From NCBI GenBank assembly GCA_024402095.1, contig JAKSJU010000006.1:1-45955 (forward strand): a DNA stretch of 45,955 nucleotides. Reading direction: 5' to 3'. The position numbers and the translations under genes were made by a program. The notes beneath the pieces are model-generated. The model did no database searches. It was given only the letters and a program-made list of their open reading frames with translations, and was not told the DNA's origin. Of this stretch, positions 15,086 to 23,296 are shown piece after piece. Position 1 is the first letter of the stretch, and every line of letters starts with the position of its first letter. This DNA comes from Bacteroidales bacterium (GTDB lineage: Bacteria > Bacteroidota > Bacteroidia > Bacteroidales > UBA932).

Positions 15086-17553
15086 AAATTCACTATCGTT
15101 ACTCCCGAGCCGCCGTTCCTGATGTCTTCGTCCTTTACGGAAACGACTCCAGGAATGGTTCTCAGGTATTTCTGTATCTCTTCGTGCAGCACTCCCGTGC
15201 CTTTTCCGTGGATAATCCTTACGGTATTCACGTTCAGCATTATGGCGTCATCGACGAAATGAGTCACTATGTCAAGCGCATCGGAGAGCCTTTCTCCGCG
15301 TATGTCAAGCTCCGGGGAGAACTTCAATTTCCGTTCCGCAATCGAGTGGTCGATGCGCTGAAGCACAGGTTTGAATACTTTTCTGGAAGTCTCTCTGAAC
15401 TCATTCGATGAAATCCTCTCGACTCTGCCGGGAGACATGGTGCTGCTTATGTTCCCGACGATGATAGTCACTGACTTCGAGGACACCTTTGATACCTCTC
15501 CGACCAGACCGTTGTCCTTGATTCTGACTTTCTCTCCGACCTGCAGCTGGGCCGGCTTGTGCTGTTCGACTGGTCCGTCAGGCTTCTTCTTTTTCTGAAG
15601 CTGGGCTATCTTGCGGTCAATGTATTCATCCTGGATGGCCTGCTGGCGGGTCTTCTTCTGCTCAATCGCAGAAAGAAAGCCCTGGAGTTCGGCTCTGGCC
15701 TGTTTCGTCTTCGTCTTGTCCGCCTGGGATTCCCTGATGACTTTGATAGTCTTTTCGACCTGGCTTCCCGCACCCTTCACAATGTCTTCTGCCTGCTTTC
15801 TGGCTTCATCCAGAATCTCTTTCTTGCGGTTCTTTATGTCTTCCAGCTCCTGCTCGTATTTCTGTGTGAGCCCTTCCAAGTTCTTGTCGGCGTGCTTGAC
15901 CTTCTGCAGTCTCTCGTCAAGGGCACGGCGGTTCCTGGCAATCCTGCGCAGGTTCTTCTCTATGCCCACGAATTCTTCACCGGCCCTGGCCTCTGCATCT
16001 TTGACAATGGATTCGGGCAGCCTCATCTTCCTTGCCAGCTCGAATGCGAACGAGTTGCCGGGAAGCCCTATCTGCAACTGGAACAGAGGCTCGATTCTGG
16101 AAGAGTCGTACAGCATGGCGCCGTTGATGACGGACGTGTCCCCTGAGGCGGCGTACAGTTTCAGATTTGTGTAGTGGGTGGTGATTACCCCGTAAACGCC
16201 TCTCCTATCTATTTCGCTGAGTATTGCCTCGGCTATCGCTCCCCCGGCAGCAGGCTCCGTGCCTGCGCCGAACTCATCAATGAGGACCAGAGATTCCCCG
16301 TCGGCGCAGCTAAGCATTTCTCTCATGTCTGAAAGGAACGAGCTGTATGTACTCAGGTCGTTCTCCAGGGACTGGTCGTCGCCGATGCTGACCACTATCC
16401 TCTTGAACACCGGGAGCTCCGAACTTTCAGAAGTAGGAATCAGCATGCCCCACTGGAACATATACTGAAGAAGACCCACGGTCTTGAGACAGACGGATTT
16501 TCCTCCCGCATTCGGTCCGGAGATGAGCAATATTCTCTTCTGAGGAGTAAGCGTCACAGTCAGAGGACAGATTTCCTTGCCCTCCCTTTTAAGGGCCTTC
16601 TCGAGCAACGGATGGCGGGCTTTTCTCAAGTCCATTCTTCCGTCCTTGGACGTAACAGGCATGCCGGCGATGAAATCCAGCGCCGTCTGCGCCTTGGCCA
16701 TCAGGAAATCAATCTCCCCCAGAAACTGTGCACACTCCATCAGGTCCGGGACATAGGGGCGGAGGAACTCGCTGAATTCGAAAAGGATTCTGGCGATCTC
16801 ACGGTTTTCCGCGAAATGCAGCTCCGCTATGTCATTCTCAAGTTCAATTATTTCGGCCGGCTCGATGAAGGTGGTTTTCCCGGTTGCGGATTCGTCATAT
16901 ACAAATCCGGAAAGCCTGCGCTTGCTTGCGGAGCTTACAGGGATAAGGAACTTGCCGTCGCGGATGGTCACGGAAGCCCCGTCATCCACGATGCCGTCCT
17001 CCTGGGCTTTCTTCAGGATGGCTCCCGCGCGCTTGGAGATGGCGTTCTCCTTATCGTGCAGAGAACGTCTGATATTGAATAGCTCATCGGAGGCTGAATC
17101 CTTGATGTCTCCGTATTTGTCCAGAATCGTTTCAATCCTCCGCAGGATTTCCGGGAAAGTTGATACCGGCGAAGAAAGTTTCTTAAGGTTCGGATAGACT
17201 CCGTCCTTTATACCGGCGAAGAAATTGACAACCCTTCTGGTGGTGTCCATCAGGGTTTTCAACTTAGCCAGGGAGAGTACGTCCATGCTGTATCCTTCCT
17301 GCAGGAGAGGCTCAAGGAAAGGAATGGCGTCAATGTACCCGGTAGTCGGAAAATTGTCTTCAAACATCAGGATGAGCCTCATCTCGTCAGTGAGAAGCAG
17401 CCTCGTCCTGATGACTATCTCATCAGTAGAGAAGACTTCTCCGGCTACGCGCTCTGCGGCATAGTCGGTCATGCAGCGGTTCGAAATGGTCTCCCGGATC
17501 TTGTCGAACCCCAGCTTGCTCTCGAGTCTTCTGTCTATTCTGTTCTCTTCCAC
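15082..17553 (-). CDS. mutS2: Endonuclease MutS2
   Basis: MutS2 is a MutS homologue without the mismatch-recognition domain. It acts in recombination suppression or in rescue of collided ribosomes, depending on the species studied. The 823-residue protein has a MutS core, Walker A GPNAGGKS (about 346-353), Walker B LVLIDEFGAGTEP (about 420), a long charged coiled-coil segment (about 520-640), a KOW-like stretch (VGEKVRIKDNGLVGEV), and a C-terminal Smr nuclease domain with LDIRGERLSDAL and IIHGKGTGVL. Length and order match the family. It follows cdaA by 2 bases and overlaps yraN by 4. Confidence 0.95.
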   Translation of the reverse strand: MEENRIDRRLESKLGFDKIRETISNRCMTDYAAERVAGEVFSTDEIVIRTRLLLTDEMRLILMFEDNFPTTGYIDAIPFLEPLLQEGYSMDVLSLAKLKTLMDTTRRVVNFFAGIKDGVYPNLKKLSSPVSTFPEILRRIETILDKYGDIKDSASDELFNIRRSLHDKENAISKRAGAILKKAQEDGIVDDGASVTIRDGKFLIPVSSASKRRLSGFVYDESATGKTTFIEPAEIIELENDIAELHFAENREIARILFEFSEFLRPYVPDLMECAQFLGEIDFLMAKAQTALDFIAGMPVTSKDGRMDLRKARHPLLEKALKREGKEICPLTVTLTPQKRILLISGPNAGGKSVCLKTVGLLQYMFQWGMLIPTSESSELPVFKRIVVSIGDDQSLENDLSTYSSFLSDMREMLSCADGESLVLIDEFGAGTEPAAGGAIAEAILSEIDRRGVYGVITTHYTNLKLYAASGDTSVINGAMLYDSSRIEPLFQLQIGLPGNSFAFELARKMRLPESIVKDAEARAGEEFVGIEKNLRRIARNRRALDERLQKVKHADKNLEGLTQKYEQELEDIKNRKKEILDEARKQAEDIVKGAGSQVEKTIKVIRESQADKTKTKQARAELQGFLSAIEQKKTRQQAIQDEYIDRKIAQLQKKKKPDGPVEQHKPAQLQVGEKVRIKDNGLVGEVSKVSSKSVTIIVGNISSTMSPGRVERISSNEFRETSRKVFKPVLQRIDHSIAERKLKFSPELDIRGERLSDALDIVTHFVDDAIMLNVNTVRIIHGKGTGVLHEEIQKYLRTIPGVVSVKDEDIRNGGSGVTIVNF

Positions 17554-17555
17554 TA

Positions 17556-18362
17556 TTACTTGTTGTCCTCTTCTTCTGTGCCTCCGATCAGGAGTTTCAG
17601 CACGTTTGTACTCTTGACATTGGTGACATTGTTTTCATGCACGAATGAAATCCTTCCTGTCTGCTCGCTCACCACGATAATGTCCGCATCGCAGGTCTCG
17701 GACAGTCCTATGGCTGCCTTGTGCCTCATTCCGTATGATGCAGGGATGTCTGCCCTGGAAGTTATCGGAAGAGTGCATCTTGCAGAGATTATCCTGTCAT
17801 TGTCAATTATCATCGCTCCGTCGTGGAGAGGGGAATTCTTAAAGAAAATATTCATTATCAGACGCTTGCTGACCACAGCGTCTATCACGTCGCCGGTGGA
17901 TATGATTTCTTCTATGCTGTCATGATGTCTGATGACTATAAGCGCGCCGGTCTTCTGCTCGGACATTTCCCTGCACGCTTCGGCTATCTCATTGATGGCT
18001 TCGTTTCCCATATTGGAAGACTTGCGGTTGAGTATTTTCTCAAGGATGAAGTTCCTGCCTTTCTCGATGCGGGCATTGTGGCCGAAATTGTTGAGGAATC
18101 TGCGTATCTCAGGCTGGAATATCACAATCAGGGCAATCACTCCGACGTCCAGCACTGTACTCATAAGCACCGACATCATCTTCATGTTCAAAGCCACTGC
18201 GACCACTCTGATGATGAGCAGAAAGATGATGGCAATGAAGATGTTCATCGCAGAAGAGCCTCTAATCCATCTGAAAATCACGAACAGGATGGCCGCAACC
18301 ATCAGTATATCCAGGAGGTCGATGAACGACAAGTTGAGAAATCCGAACATATTCAAAAGCAT
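17556..18362 (-). CDS. cdaA: Diadenylate cyclase (c-di-AMP synthase)
   Basis: CdaA (DacA) makes cyclic di-AMP from two ATP at the membrane; the messenger controls osmolyte and cell-wall balance. Three hydrophobic segments lie in the first 90 or so residues, followed by the DisA_N domain with the catalytic DGA in LHDGAMIID and the RH motif in GMRHKAAIG. The ATG at 18362 is chosen (268 residues). The frame is open to a TTG at 18371, but that codon lies inside the -7 element, and the ATG sits 6 bases after that element. It is first in an eight-gene operon that ends with dapA. Confidence 0.93.
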   Translation of the reverse strand: MLLNMFGFLNLSFIDLLDILMVAAILFVIFRWIRGSSAMNIFIAIIFLLIIRVVAVALNMKMMSVLMSTVLDVGVIALIVIFQPEIRRFLNNFGHNARIEKGRNFILEKILNRKSSNMGNEAINEIAEACREMSEQKTGALIVIRHHDSIEEIISTGDVIDAVVSKRLIMNIFFKNSPLHDGAMIIDNDRIISARCTLPITSRADIPASYGMRHKAAIGLSETCDADIIVVSEQTGRISFVHENNVTNVKSTNVLKLLIGGTEEEDNK

Positions 18363-18368
18363 ATCCTG

Positions 18369-18376
18369 CAAATATA
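18369..18376 (-). promoter_or_regulatory. -7 element of the cdaA-to-dapA operon
   Basis: The minus strand reads TATATTTG, a perfect TAnnTTTG, ending 6 bases before the cdaA ATG. No convincing -33 element is seen. Start of transcription at or beside the ATG is predicted. Confidence 0.5.
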
Positions 18377-18439
18377 CTTATAAATTCTTAATGCACGCAC
18401 GGGGAGACGTGAGCGTAGAAAAATATTGTAAATCAACAT

Positions 18440-18470
18440 TTTGTAATTTGCGAAATAATTCGTACATTTG
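18440..18470 (+). promoter_or_regulatory. Promoter of the rplC-rpsC ribosomal operon
   Basis: TTTG at 18440-18443, exactly 19 bases, then TACATTTG at 18463-18470: a textbook Bacteroidota promoter. Transcription should start near 18475, giving a leader of about 55 bases before rplC. Confidence 0.8.
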
Positions 18471-18531
18471 CAGCCCGCAAAATTGCGGAGATACTAATAA
18501 AGTATTGATTAACAATTAATTATTTAAACCA
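18471..18531 (+). promoter_or_regulatory. Structured 5' leader of the rplC operon
   Basis: Two small perfect hairpins can form: CCGCAA/TTGCGG at 18475-18488, right at the predicted 5' end, and ATACT/AGTAT at 18491-18505. The rest is AT-rich up to the rplC ATG. This is too short to hold rpsJ, which normally sits before rplC. A role in mRNA stability or ribosomal-protein autoregulation is possible but unproven. Confidence 0.4.
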
Positions 18532-19158
18532 ATGCCTGGATTAATTGGAAAGAAAATCGGAATGACTTCCGTTTTCGGTGCCGATGGTAAGAACATACCA
18601 TGCACCGTTATCGAGGCTGGTCCGTGCGTTGTTACGCAGTTGCGTACAGTAGAGAAAGATGGTTATGCCGCTGTACAGCTTGCCTATGACGAAACGACAG
18701 AAAAGCACGCCAGCGCGCCTCTGATGGGGCATTTCAAAAAGGCAGGAACCACTCCTCACAAAAAGCTTGTCGAATTTCCGGCAGACTTTGGCAGAGAGCT
18801 GAATTTAGGCGACGTCATCACAGTCGAAGAGATCCTCAAGACTCAGACTGAGTTCGTTGACGTAGTCGGTACTTCAAAGGGTAAGGGTTTCCAGGGCGTT
18901 GTTCACCGTTACGGTTTCGCCGGAGTCGGCGGAAAGACCCACGGTCAGCACAACCGCCTTCGTCACCCTGGTTCAATGGGTGCATCATCATGGCCTTCAC
19001 GCGTTATGCCTGGCATGCGCATGGGCGGTCATATGGGAAATGAGCGCGTTAAGGTATTCAACCTTCGCGTCGTAAAGGTTATCCCTGAGAATAATATTCT
19101 AGTTGTCAAGGGTTCCGTTCCAGGAGCCAGAGGTTCTTATGTATTAGTGGAGGCATAG
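18532..19158 (+). CDS. rplC: 50S ribosomal protein L3
   Basis: L3 binds 23S rRNA near the peptidyl-transferase centre and is one of the earliest assembling proteins. The 208-residue sequence begins [13 protein letters not shown] and has the loop [21 protein letters not shown], where the Gln methylated by PrmB in E. coli is absent. Here it is the first gene of its operon instead of the second, because rpsJ is missing. rplD follows after 4 bases. Confidence 0.97.
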   Translation: MPGLIGKKIGMTSVFGADGKNIPCTVIEAGPCVVTQLRTVEKDGYAAVQLAYDETTEKHASAPLMGHFKKAGTTPHKKLVEFPADFGRELNLGDVITVEEILKTQTEFVDVVGTSKGKGFQGVVHRYGFAGVGGKTHGQHNRLRHPGSMGASSWPSRVMPGMRMGGHMGNERVKVFNLRVVKVIPENNILVVKGSVPGARGSYVLVEA

Positions 19159-19162
19159 AGTT

Positions 19163-19795
19163 ATGAAACAGTTATCAGTTTTGAAAATCGACGGAACAGA
19201 TTCCGGAAAGAAAGTAACTCTTGATGCAAACGTCTTCGGCGTACAGCCAAATGACCATGCTATCTATCTTGACGTAGTTCAGTATCTTGCTAACCAGCGT
19301 CATGGTAACTCCAAGACAAAGGACCGCAGCGAGATTGCACACAGCACAAAGAAGCTTGGCCGTCAGAAGGGCGGCGGCGGTGCACGTCACGGCTCGCTCA
19401 AGGCCAATATCTTCGTAGGCGGTGGCCGCGTATTCGGACCGGTTCCACGTTTCTACCATCACAAGTTGAACAAGAAGCTCAAGAAGCTCGCACGCATCTC
19501 AGCCCTTTCATACAAGGCACAGGAGAATGCAATCGTCCTTGTAGAGCCGTTCACAATGGATGCTCCTAAGACCAAGGAGTTTGCAAAGATCCTCACCAAC
19601 ATCAAGGCAGGTTCACGCAAGGTCCTCTTCGTTCTTCCGGAGAATTCAGACAATATCTATCTTTCATCACGCAACCTTCCTGAGGTTAATGTCATCACAG
19701 TTGACGAAATCAACACTTACGCCATCATGAATTCAAATTCAATGGTTCTCGTCGACGGTGTTCAGGACATTCTTTCAGAGAGATGCCAGCGCTAA
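19163..19795 (+). CDS. rplD: 50S ribosomal protein L4
   Basis: L4 is an assembly initiator whose loop lines the exit tunnel. In E. coli it also represses its own S10 operon. The 210-residue protein contains the tunnel-loop region GRQKGGGGARHGSLKANIFVGG (about 70-91) and a conserved C-terminal half with VDEINTYAIMNSN. It starts 4 bases after rplC. Whether it regulates this shortened operon cannot be read from sequence. Confidence 0.97.
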   Translation: MKQLSVLKIDGTDSGKKVTLDANVFGVQPNDHAIYLDVVQYLANQRHGNSKTKDRSEIAHSTKKLGRQKGGGGARHGSLKANIFVGGGRVFGPVPRFYHHKLNKKLKKLARISALSYKAQENAIVLVEPFTMDAPKTKEFAKILTNIKAGSRKVLFVLPENSDNIYLSSRNLPEVNVITVDEINTYAIMNSNSMVLVDGVQDILSERCQR

Positions 19796-19807
19796 AAAGT
19801 CAAGAAG

Positions 19808-20098
19808 ATGGGAATTATTATTAAGCCAATAGTAACAGAGAAGTTGACGGATCAGGGCGAAAAGTTGAACCGTTATGGCTTCATCGTAGACCGTGATGCC
19901 AATAAACTTCAGATAAAGGAAGCAATAGAGAAGATGTATGGTGTCTCTGTTGCAGCTGTCAATACAGTCAATTATTTCGGAAAGAGAAAGTCCCGCTATA
20001 CAAAGGCTGGTCTTCTCCGTGGCCGTATGAATCACTTCAAGAAGGCTTACGTAAGCCTTGCAGGTGAGGATAAGATTGATTTCTACGCTAATATTTAA
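19808..20098 (+). CDS. rplW: 50S ribosomal protein L23
   Basis: L23 sits at the tunnel exit and docks trigger factor and the signal recognition particle. It has 96 residues with the opening IIKPIVTEKLT and the KMYGVSVAAVNTVNYFGK core. Gene order L4-L23-L2 is canonical. The ATG lies 12 bases after rplD. Confidence 0.96.
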   Translation: MGIIIKPIVTEKLTDQGEKLNRYGFIVDRDANKLQIKEAIEKMYGVSVAAVNTVNYFGKRKSRYTKAGLLRGRMNHFKKAYVSLAGEDKIDFYANI

Positions 20099-20111
20099 GG
20101 AGGGTTAGACA

Positions 20112-20936
20112 ATGGCTGTTAAAAAATTCAAACCGGCAACCCCGGGTCAAAGAAACAAGGTGATCAGCGCATTTGCTGAGATTACCACCAACAAACCACA
20201 GAAATCATTGTTGGAGCCTCTTAAGAGTACTGGCGGACGTAACAACACAGGTCAGATGACCGTTCGTTACATCGGTGGCGGGCACAAGAGAATGTACCGT
20301 ATCATCGACTTCCGTCGCGACAAGGACGAGTGCACGGCTAAGGTTCTTACTATCGAGTACGATCCTAACCGCAGCGCACGTATTGCCCTCGTTCAGTACG
20401 AAGATGGTGAGAAGAGATATATCATTGCTCCTGACGGAATCAAGGTCGGACAGGTTATCGCATCCGGTAAGGGTGTAGCTCCTGAAGTTGGTAACGCTCT
20501 TCCTCTTAGTGAAATTCCAGTAGGTACTCTCGTTCACAATATCGAGCTCCGTCCTGGTCAGGGTGCTGCAATGGCACGTTCAGCCGGAACATTCGCTCAG
20601 CTTGCAGCACGTGAAGGAAACCACGCTGTTCTCCGCCTGCCTTCAGGTGAGACCCGTATGGTTCTCGTATCTTGCCGCGCAACTGTGGGCACAGTATCAA
20701 ATCCAGACCACAACCTTGAGTCTGACGGAAAGGCAGGCCGCCGCAGATGGCTTGGCAGACGTCCTCACAACCGTGGTGTTGTAATGAACCCAGTAGATCA
20801 CCCAATGGGTGGTGGTGAAGGTCGCGCATCCGGTGGACATCCACGTTCACGCAAGGGTATGCCAGCTAAGGGATACAAGACACGTAATCCTAAGGCTTCT
20901 TCAAACAAGTTCATTATTGAGAGAAGAAAGAAATAA
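20112..20936 (+). CDS. rplB: 50S ribosomal protein L2
   Basis: L2 is needed for subunit association and peptidyl-transferase activity. It is 274 residues, the usual length. The conserved functional loop is present near the C-terminus: [21 protein letters not shown], including the His studied in E. coli. It follows rplW by 13 bases; an AGGAGGG-like stretch just before the ATG (20097-20105) resembles a Shine-Dalgarno site, unusual for this phylum. Confidence 0.97.
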   Translation: MAVKKFKPATPGQRNKVISAFAEITTNKPQKSLLEPLKSTGGRNNTGQMTVRYIGGGHKRMYRIIDFRRDKDECTAKVLTIEYDPNRSARIALVQYEDGEKRYIIAPDGIKVGQVIASGKGVAPEVGNALPLSEIPVGTLVHNIELRPGQGAAMARSAGTFAQLAAREGNHAVLRLPSGETRMVLVSCRATVGTVSNPDHNLESDGKAGRRRWLGRRPHNRGVVMNPVDHPMGGGEGRASGGHPRSRKGMPAKGYKTRNPKASSNKFIIERRKK

Positions 20937-20958
20937 CAGGAAATAAACTTTAGAGATT

Positions 20959-21228
20959 ATGAGTCGTTCATTAAGAAAAGGTCCATACATCCAGGAAGCA
21001 CTGGAAAAGAAGGTTCTTGCTATGAATGATGGTAGCAAGAAAAAAGAGGTGGTCAAGACCTGGTCACGCGCCAGCATGATTTCACCTGACTTCATCGGCC
21101 ACACGATCGCAGTTCATAACGGAAATAAGTTTATTCCTGTATATGTAACTGAGCAGATGGTCGGTCACAAACTCGGCGAATTTGCGCCAACACGTACATT
21201 CAAAGGCCACTCAGGCAACAACAAGTAA
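20959..21228 (+). CDS. rpsS: 30S ribosomal protein S19
   Basis: S19 forms part of the 30S head next to the A-site finger, with S13. The 89-residue protein opens [14 protein letters not shown] and has the conserved [23 protein letters not shown] region and [13 protein letters not shown]-terminus. Canonical position between L2 and L22. Confidence 0.97.
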   Translation: MSRSLRKGPYIQEALEKKVLAMNDGSKKKEVVKTWSRASMISPDFIGHTIAVHNGNKFIPVYVTEQMVGHKLGEFAPTRTFKGHSGNNK

Positions 21229-21243
21229 TAAGGAGATAATAAA

Positions 21244-21660
21244 ATGGGAGCTCGTAAAAGACTTATGGCCGAAAAGCTCAAGGAAGCTAAGAAGGTCACA
21301 GCTATCGCAAAGCTTAATGATGTTCCAACATCTCCACGCAAGATGCGTCTTGTTGCTGACACAGTGAGAGGTGTTGAGGTAAACCGCGCACTCGATCTTT
21401 TGAAATTCTCAAAGAGAGAGGCATCCATACGTCTTGAGAAACTTCTCCGCAGCGCTATCGCAAACTGGGAGGCAAAGAATCAGGACAAGAGTAAAGAATT
21501 GGAGAATGGCAACGTATATGTCAAGACAATTATGGTTGACGAGGGTCGTACCCTCAAGCGTATCCGTCCTTGCCCTCAGGGAAGAGCCGGCCGCATCCGT
21601 AAGCGTTCAAACCACGTTACTATTATCCTCGATGTAAAACAACCAGTAGAGAACAAGTAA
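21244..21660 (+). CDS. rplV: 50S ribosomal protein L22
   Basis: L22 lines the nascent-peptide tunnel. The 138-residue protein shows [21 protein letters not shown] and the hairpin region [21 protein letters not shown], where macrolide-resistance changes occur in other bacteria. There is an AAGGAG-like site (21231-21236) before the ATG. rpsC begins 1 base after its stop. Confidence 0.97.
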   Translation: MGARKRLMAEKLKEAKKVTAIAKLNDVPTSPRKMRLVADTVRGVEVNRALDLLKFSKREASIRLEKLLRSAIANWEAKNQDKSKELENGNVYVKTIMVDEGRTLKRIRPCPQGRAGRIRKRSNHVTIILDVKQPVENK

Positions 21661-21661
21661 T

Positions 21662-22429
21662 ATGGGACAGAAAACAAATCCTATCAGCAACAGAATCGGT
21701 ATCACCCGTGGTTGGGACTCTAACTGGTGTGGTGGTAACTATGCAGAGAAGATCGCAGAAGACTACGAGATTCGCAAGTATTTGACAAACCGTCTTTCTA
21801 AGGCCAGCCTTAGCAGGATTGTCATTGAAAGAACTCTGAAGCTCATCACTGTCACTATCTATGCAGCCCGTCCCGGTTTCATTATCGGCAAGGGTGGTGC
21901 AGAAGTTGACAAACTTAAGGAAGAGCTTAAGAAAGTCACCAAGAAGGACGTTCAGATCAACATTTATGAGGTTAAGCGTCCTGAGGTTGATGCCAATATC
22001 GTAGCAGACTCTATCGCTCGTCAGATCGAAGGTCGCGTCAGCTATCGTAGGGCCATCAAGATGGCAGTTGCCAACACTATGAGAGTTGGTGCAGAAGGTA
22101 TCAAGATTCAGATCAGCGGTCGTGTAGGCGGCGCTGAAATGGCTCGCTCAGAAATGTTCAAGGAAGGTCGTACACCTCTCCATACATTCCGTGCAGATAT
22201 CGACTACGCACTTGCAGAAGCTCATACAAAGGTTGGTTGCCTTGGTATCAAGGTTTGGATCTGCAACGGTGAGAAGTACGGACGTCAGGATCTTACTCCT
22301 GCCGCTCTCGCAGCAGCTAACTCACAGGCAGCAGGACAGGGCCGTGGCGGAGACCGCCGTGACCGCGGAGACCGCCGCGATCGTGGTGACCGTCGTGACC
22401 GTCGTCCACGCAGAGACAACCAGAAGTAA
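21662..22429 (+). CDS. rpsC: 30S ribosomal protein S3 with RD-rich tail
   Basis: S3 shapes the mRNA entry channel of the 30S head. At 255 residues it carries the KH domain with the RNA-contacting GFIIGKGG loop (about 70) and the C-terminal S3 domain. The last 30 or so residues are a repeat-rich, basic/acidic tail with three copies of GDRRDR, longer than in the E. coli protein (233 residues). In nearly all bacteria rplP follows; here the operon stops at a terminator 22 bases on. Confidence 0.97.
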   Translation: MGQKTNPISNRIGITRGWDSNWCGGNYAEKIAEDYEIRKYLTNRLSKASLSRIVIERTLKLITVTIYAARPGFIIGKGGAEVDKLKEELKKVTKKDVQINIYEVKRPEVDANIVADSIARQIEGRVSYRRAIKMAVANTMRVGAEGIKIQISGRVGGAEMARSEMFKEGRTPLHTFRADIDYALAEAHTKVGCLGIKVWICNGEKYGRQDLTPAALAAANSQAAGQGRGGDRRDRGDRRDRGDRRDRRPRRDNQK

Positions 22430-22451
22430 TTCATTAGAAATTACTATATTT

Positions 22452-22490
22452 ACAACCGGTTCCCTCAGCGGGACCGGTTGTTTGCTTTTC
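22452..22490 (+). terminator. Rho-independent terminator after rpsC
   Basis: ACAACCGGT-T-CCC (22452-22464) pairs with GGGACCGGTTGT (22470-22481), 12 base pairs with one bulged T, around loop TCAGC, followed by a T-rich run. It closes the first part of the ribosomal operon. Confidence 0.85.
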
Positions 22491-22504
22491 AACATAAGTT
22501 CAAT

Positions 22505-23296
22505 ATGAAAAAATTATTTATTCTAATGGTTCTTCCTCTTGCAGTGGCAGTGTCATGCAAATCTGTGGAGGAAAAGACAGAACTGTTCGACAAAACAGTT
22601 GAGGAAATCACTTCCAAGTACCTTGGAGAGTTGAGGGATGCTGAAAACAGCGGAGCCACTGAGGCGACTATCGATTCAATGTACAATGCAGCCTGGGACA
22701 AAGTCCTGACTCTTTCCAAGAAGACAATCAAGGCGAACAGGAACAACAGCCTTGCAGTCGAGGCCCTCAAGCAGATATACTCCGTACTTGATCCTGTAGA
22801 GCTTGAGTCCACAATCAATTCTCTCGGAAAAGAAAACCAGGAAGATGAATTTATAGTAAGTCTCAAGTCTCTTATCTCTGCGAAGAAAGCAGCAGAAGAA
22901 GGACAGCCTTTCATTGATTTCGAAGTTGACAGCGTGAAATTCTCCGATTTTGTCGGCAGGGGCAAGTATGTGCTTGTTGATTTCTGGGCAAGCTGGTGCG
23001 GTCCGTGCAAGCAGGAGCTTCCTAATATCGCTTCTGTGTATGAGAAGTATGCAGGAGATGATTTCGACGTGCTCAGCGTTGCCGTATGGGACAAGCCTGA
23101 AGATACAATTGCTGCCGCAGAAAAGCTCGGTATCGTATGGAATCAGATTATCAATGCCCAGAAGGTCCCTACAGACGCATATGGGATAGAAGGCATTCCT
23201 CATATCATTCTTTTCGGCCCTGACGGAACTATTCTCAAGAAGGACCTCAGAGGAGCAGCTATCGAGGCAGCCGTGAAGGACGCGCTTGGACGTTAG
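22505..23296 (+). CDS. TlpA-like thioredoxin-family lipoprotein
   Basis: This 263-residue protein has a lipoprotein signal peptide (MKKLFILMVLPLAVAVSC; lipobox Cys18), a helical stretch of about 100 residues, then a thioredoxin-like domain with the redox motif WCGPC near residue 167 in VDFWASWCGPCKQELPN and the cis-Pro region GIEGIPHIILF. It probably acts as a thiol-disulfide oxidoreductase in the periplasm, as in the Bacteroidota TlpA/DUF4369 group; the substrate is unknown. The start at 22505 is chosen over the upstream ATG at 22478, which lies in the terminator tail. Its 3' end overlaps uvrC by 11 bases. Confidence 0.85.
   Translation: MKKLFILMVLPLAVAVSCKSVEEKTELFDKTVEEITSKYLGELRDAENSGATEATIDSMYNAAWDKVLTLSKKTIKANRNNSLAVEALKQIYSVLDPVELESTINSLGKENQEDEFIVSLKSLISAKKAAEEGQPFIDFEVDSVKFSDFVGRGKYVLVDFWASWCGPCKQELPNIASVYEKYAGDDFDVLSVAVWDKPEDTIAAAEKLGIVWNQIINAQKVPTDAYGIEGIPHIILFGPDGTILKKDLRGAAIEAAVKDALGR

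Noticed and set aside
20097..20111. Shine-Dalgarno sites as proof against Bacteroidota
   Set aside because: Only a few ribosomal genes (rplB, rplV, rplR, rpmD, rplO) have purine-rich AGGAGG-like sites; promoters and gene families clearly indicate the phylum.
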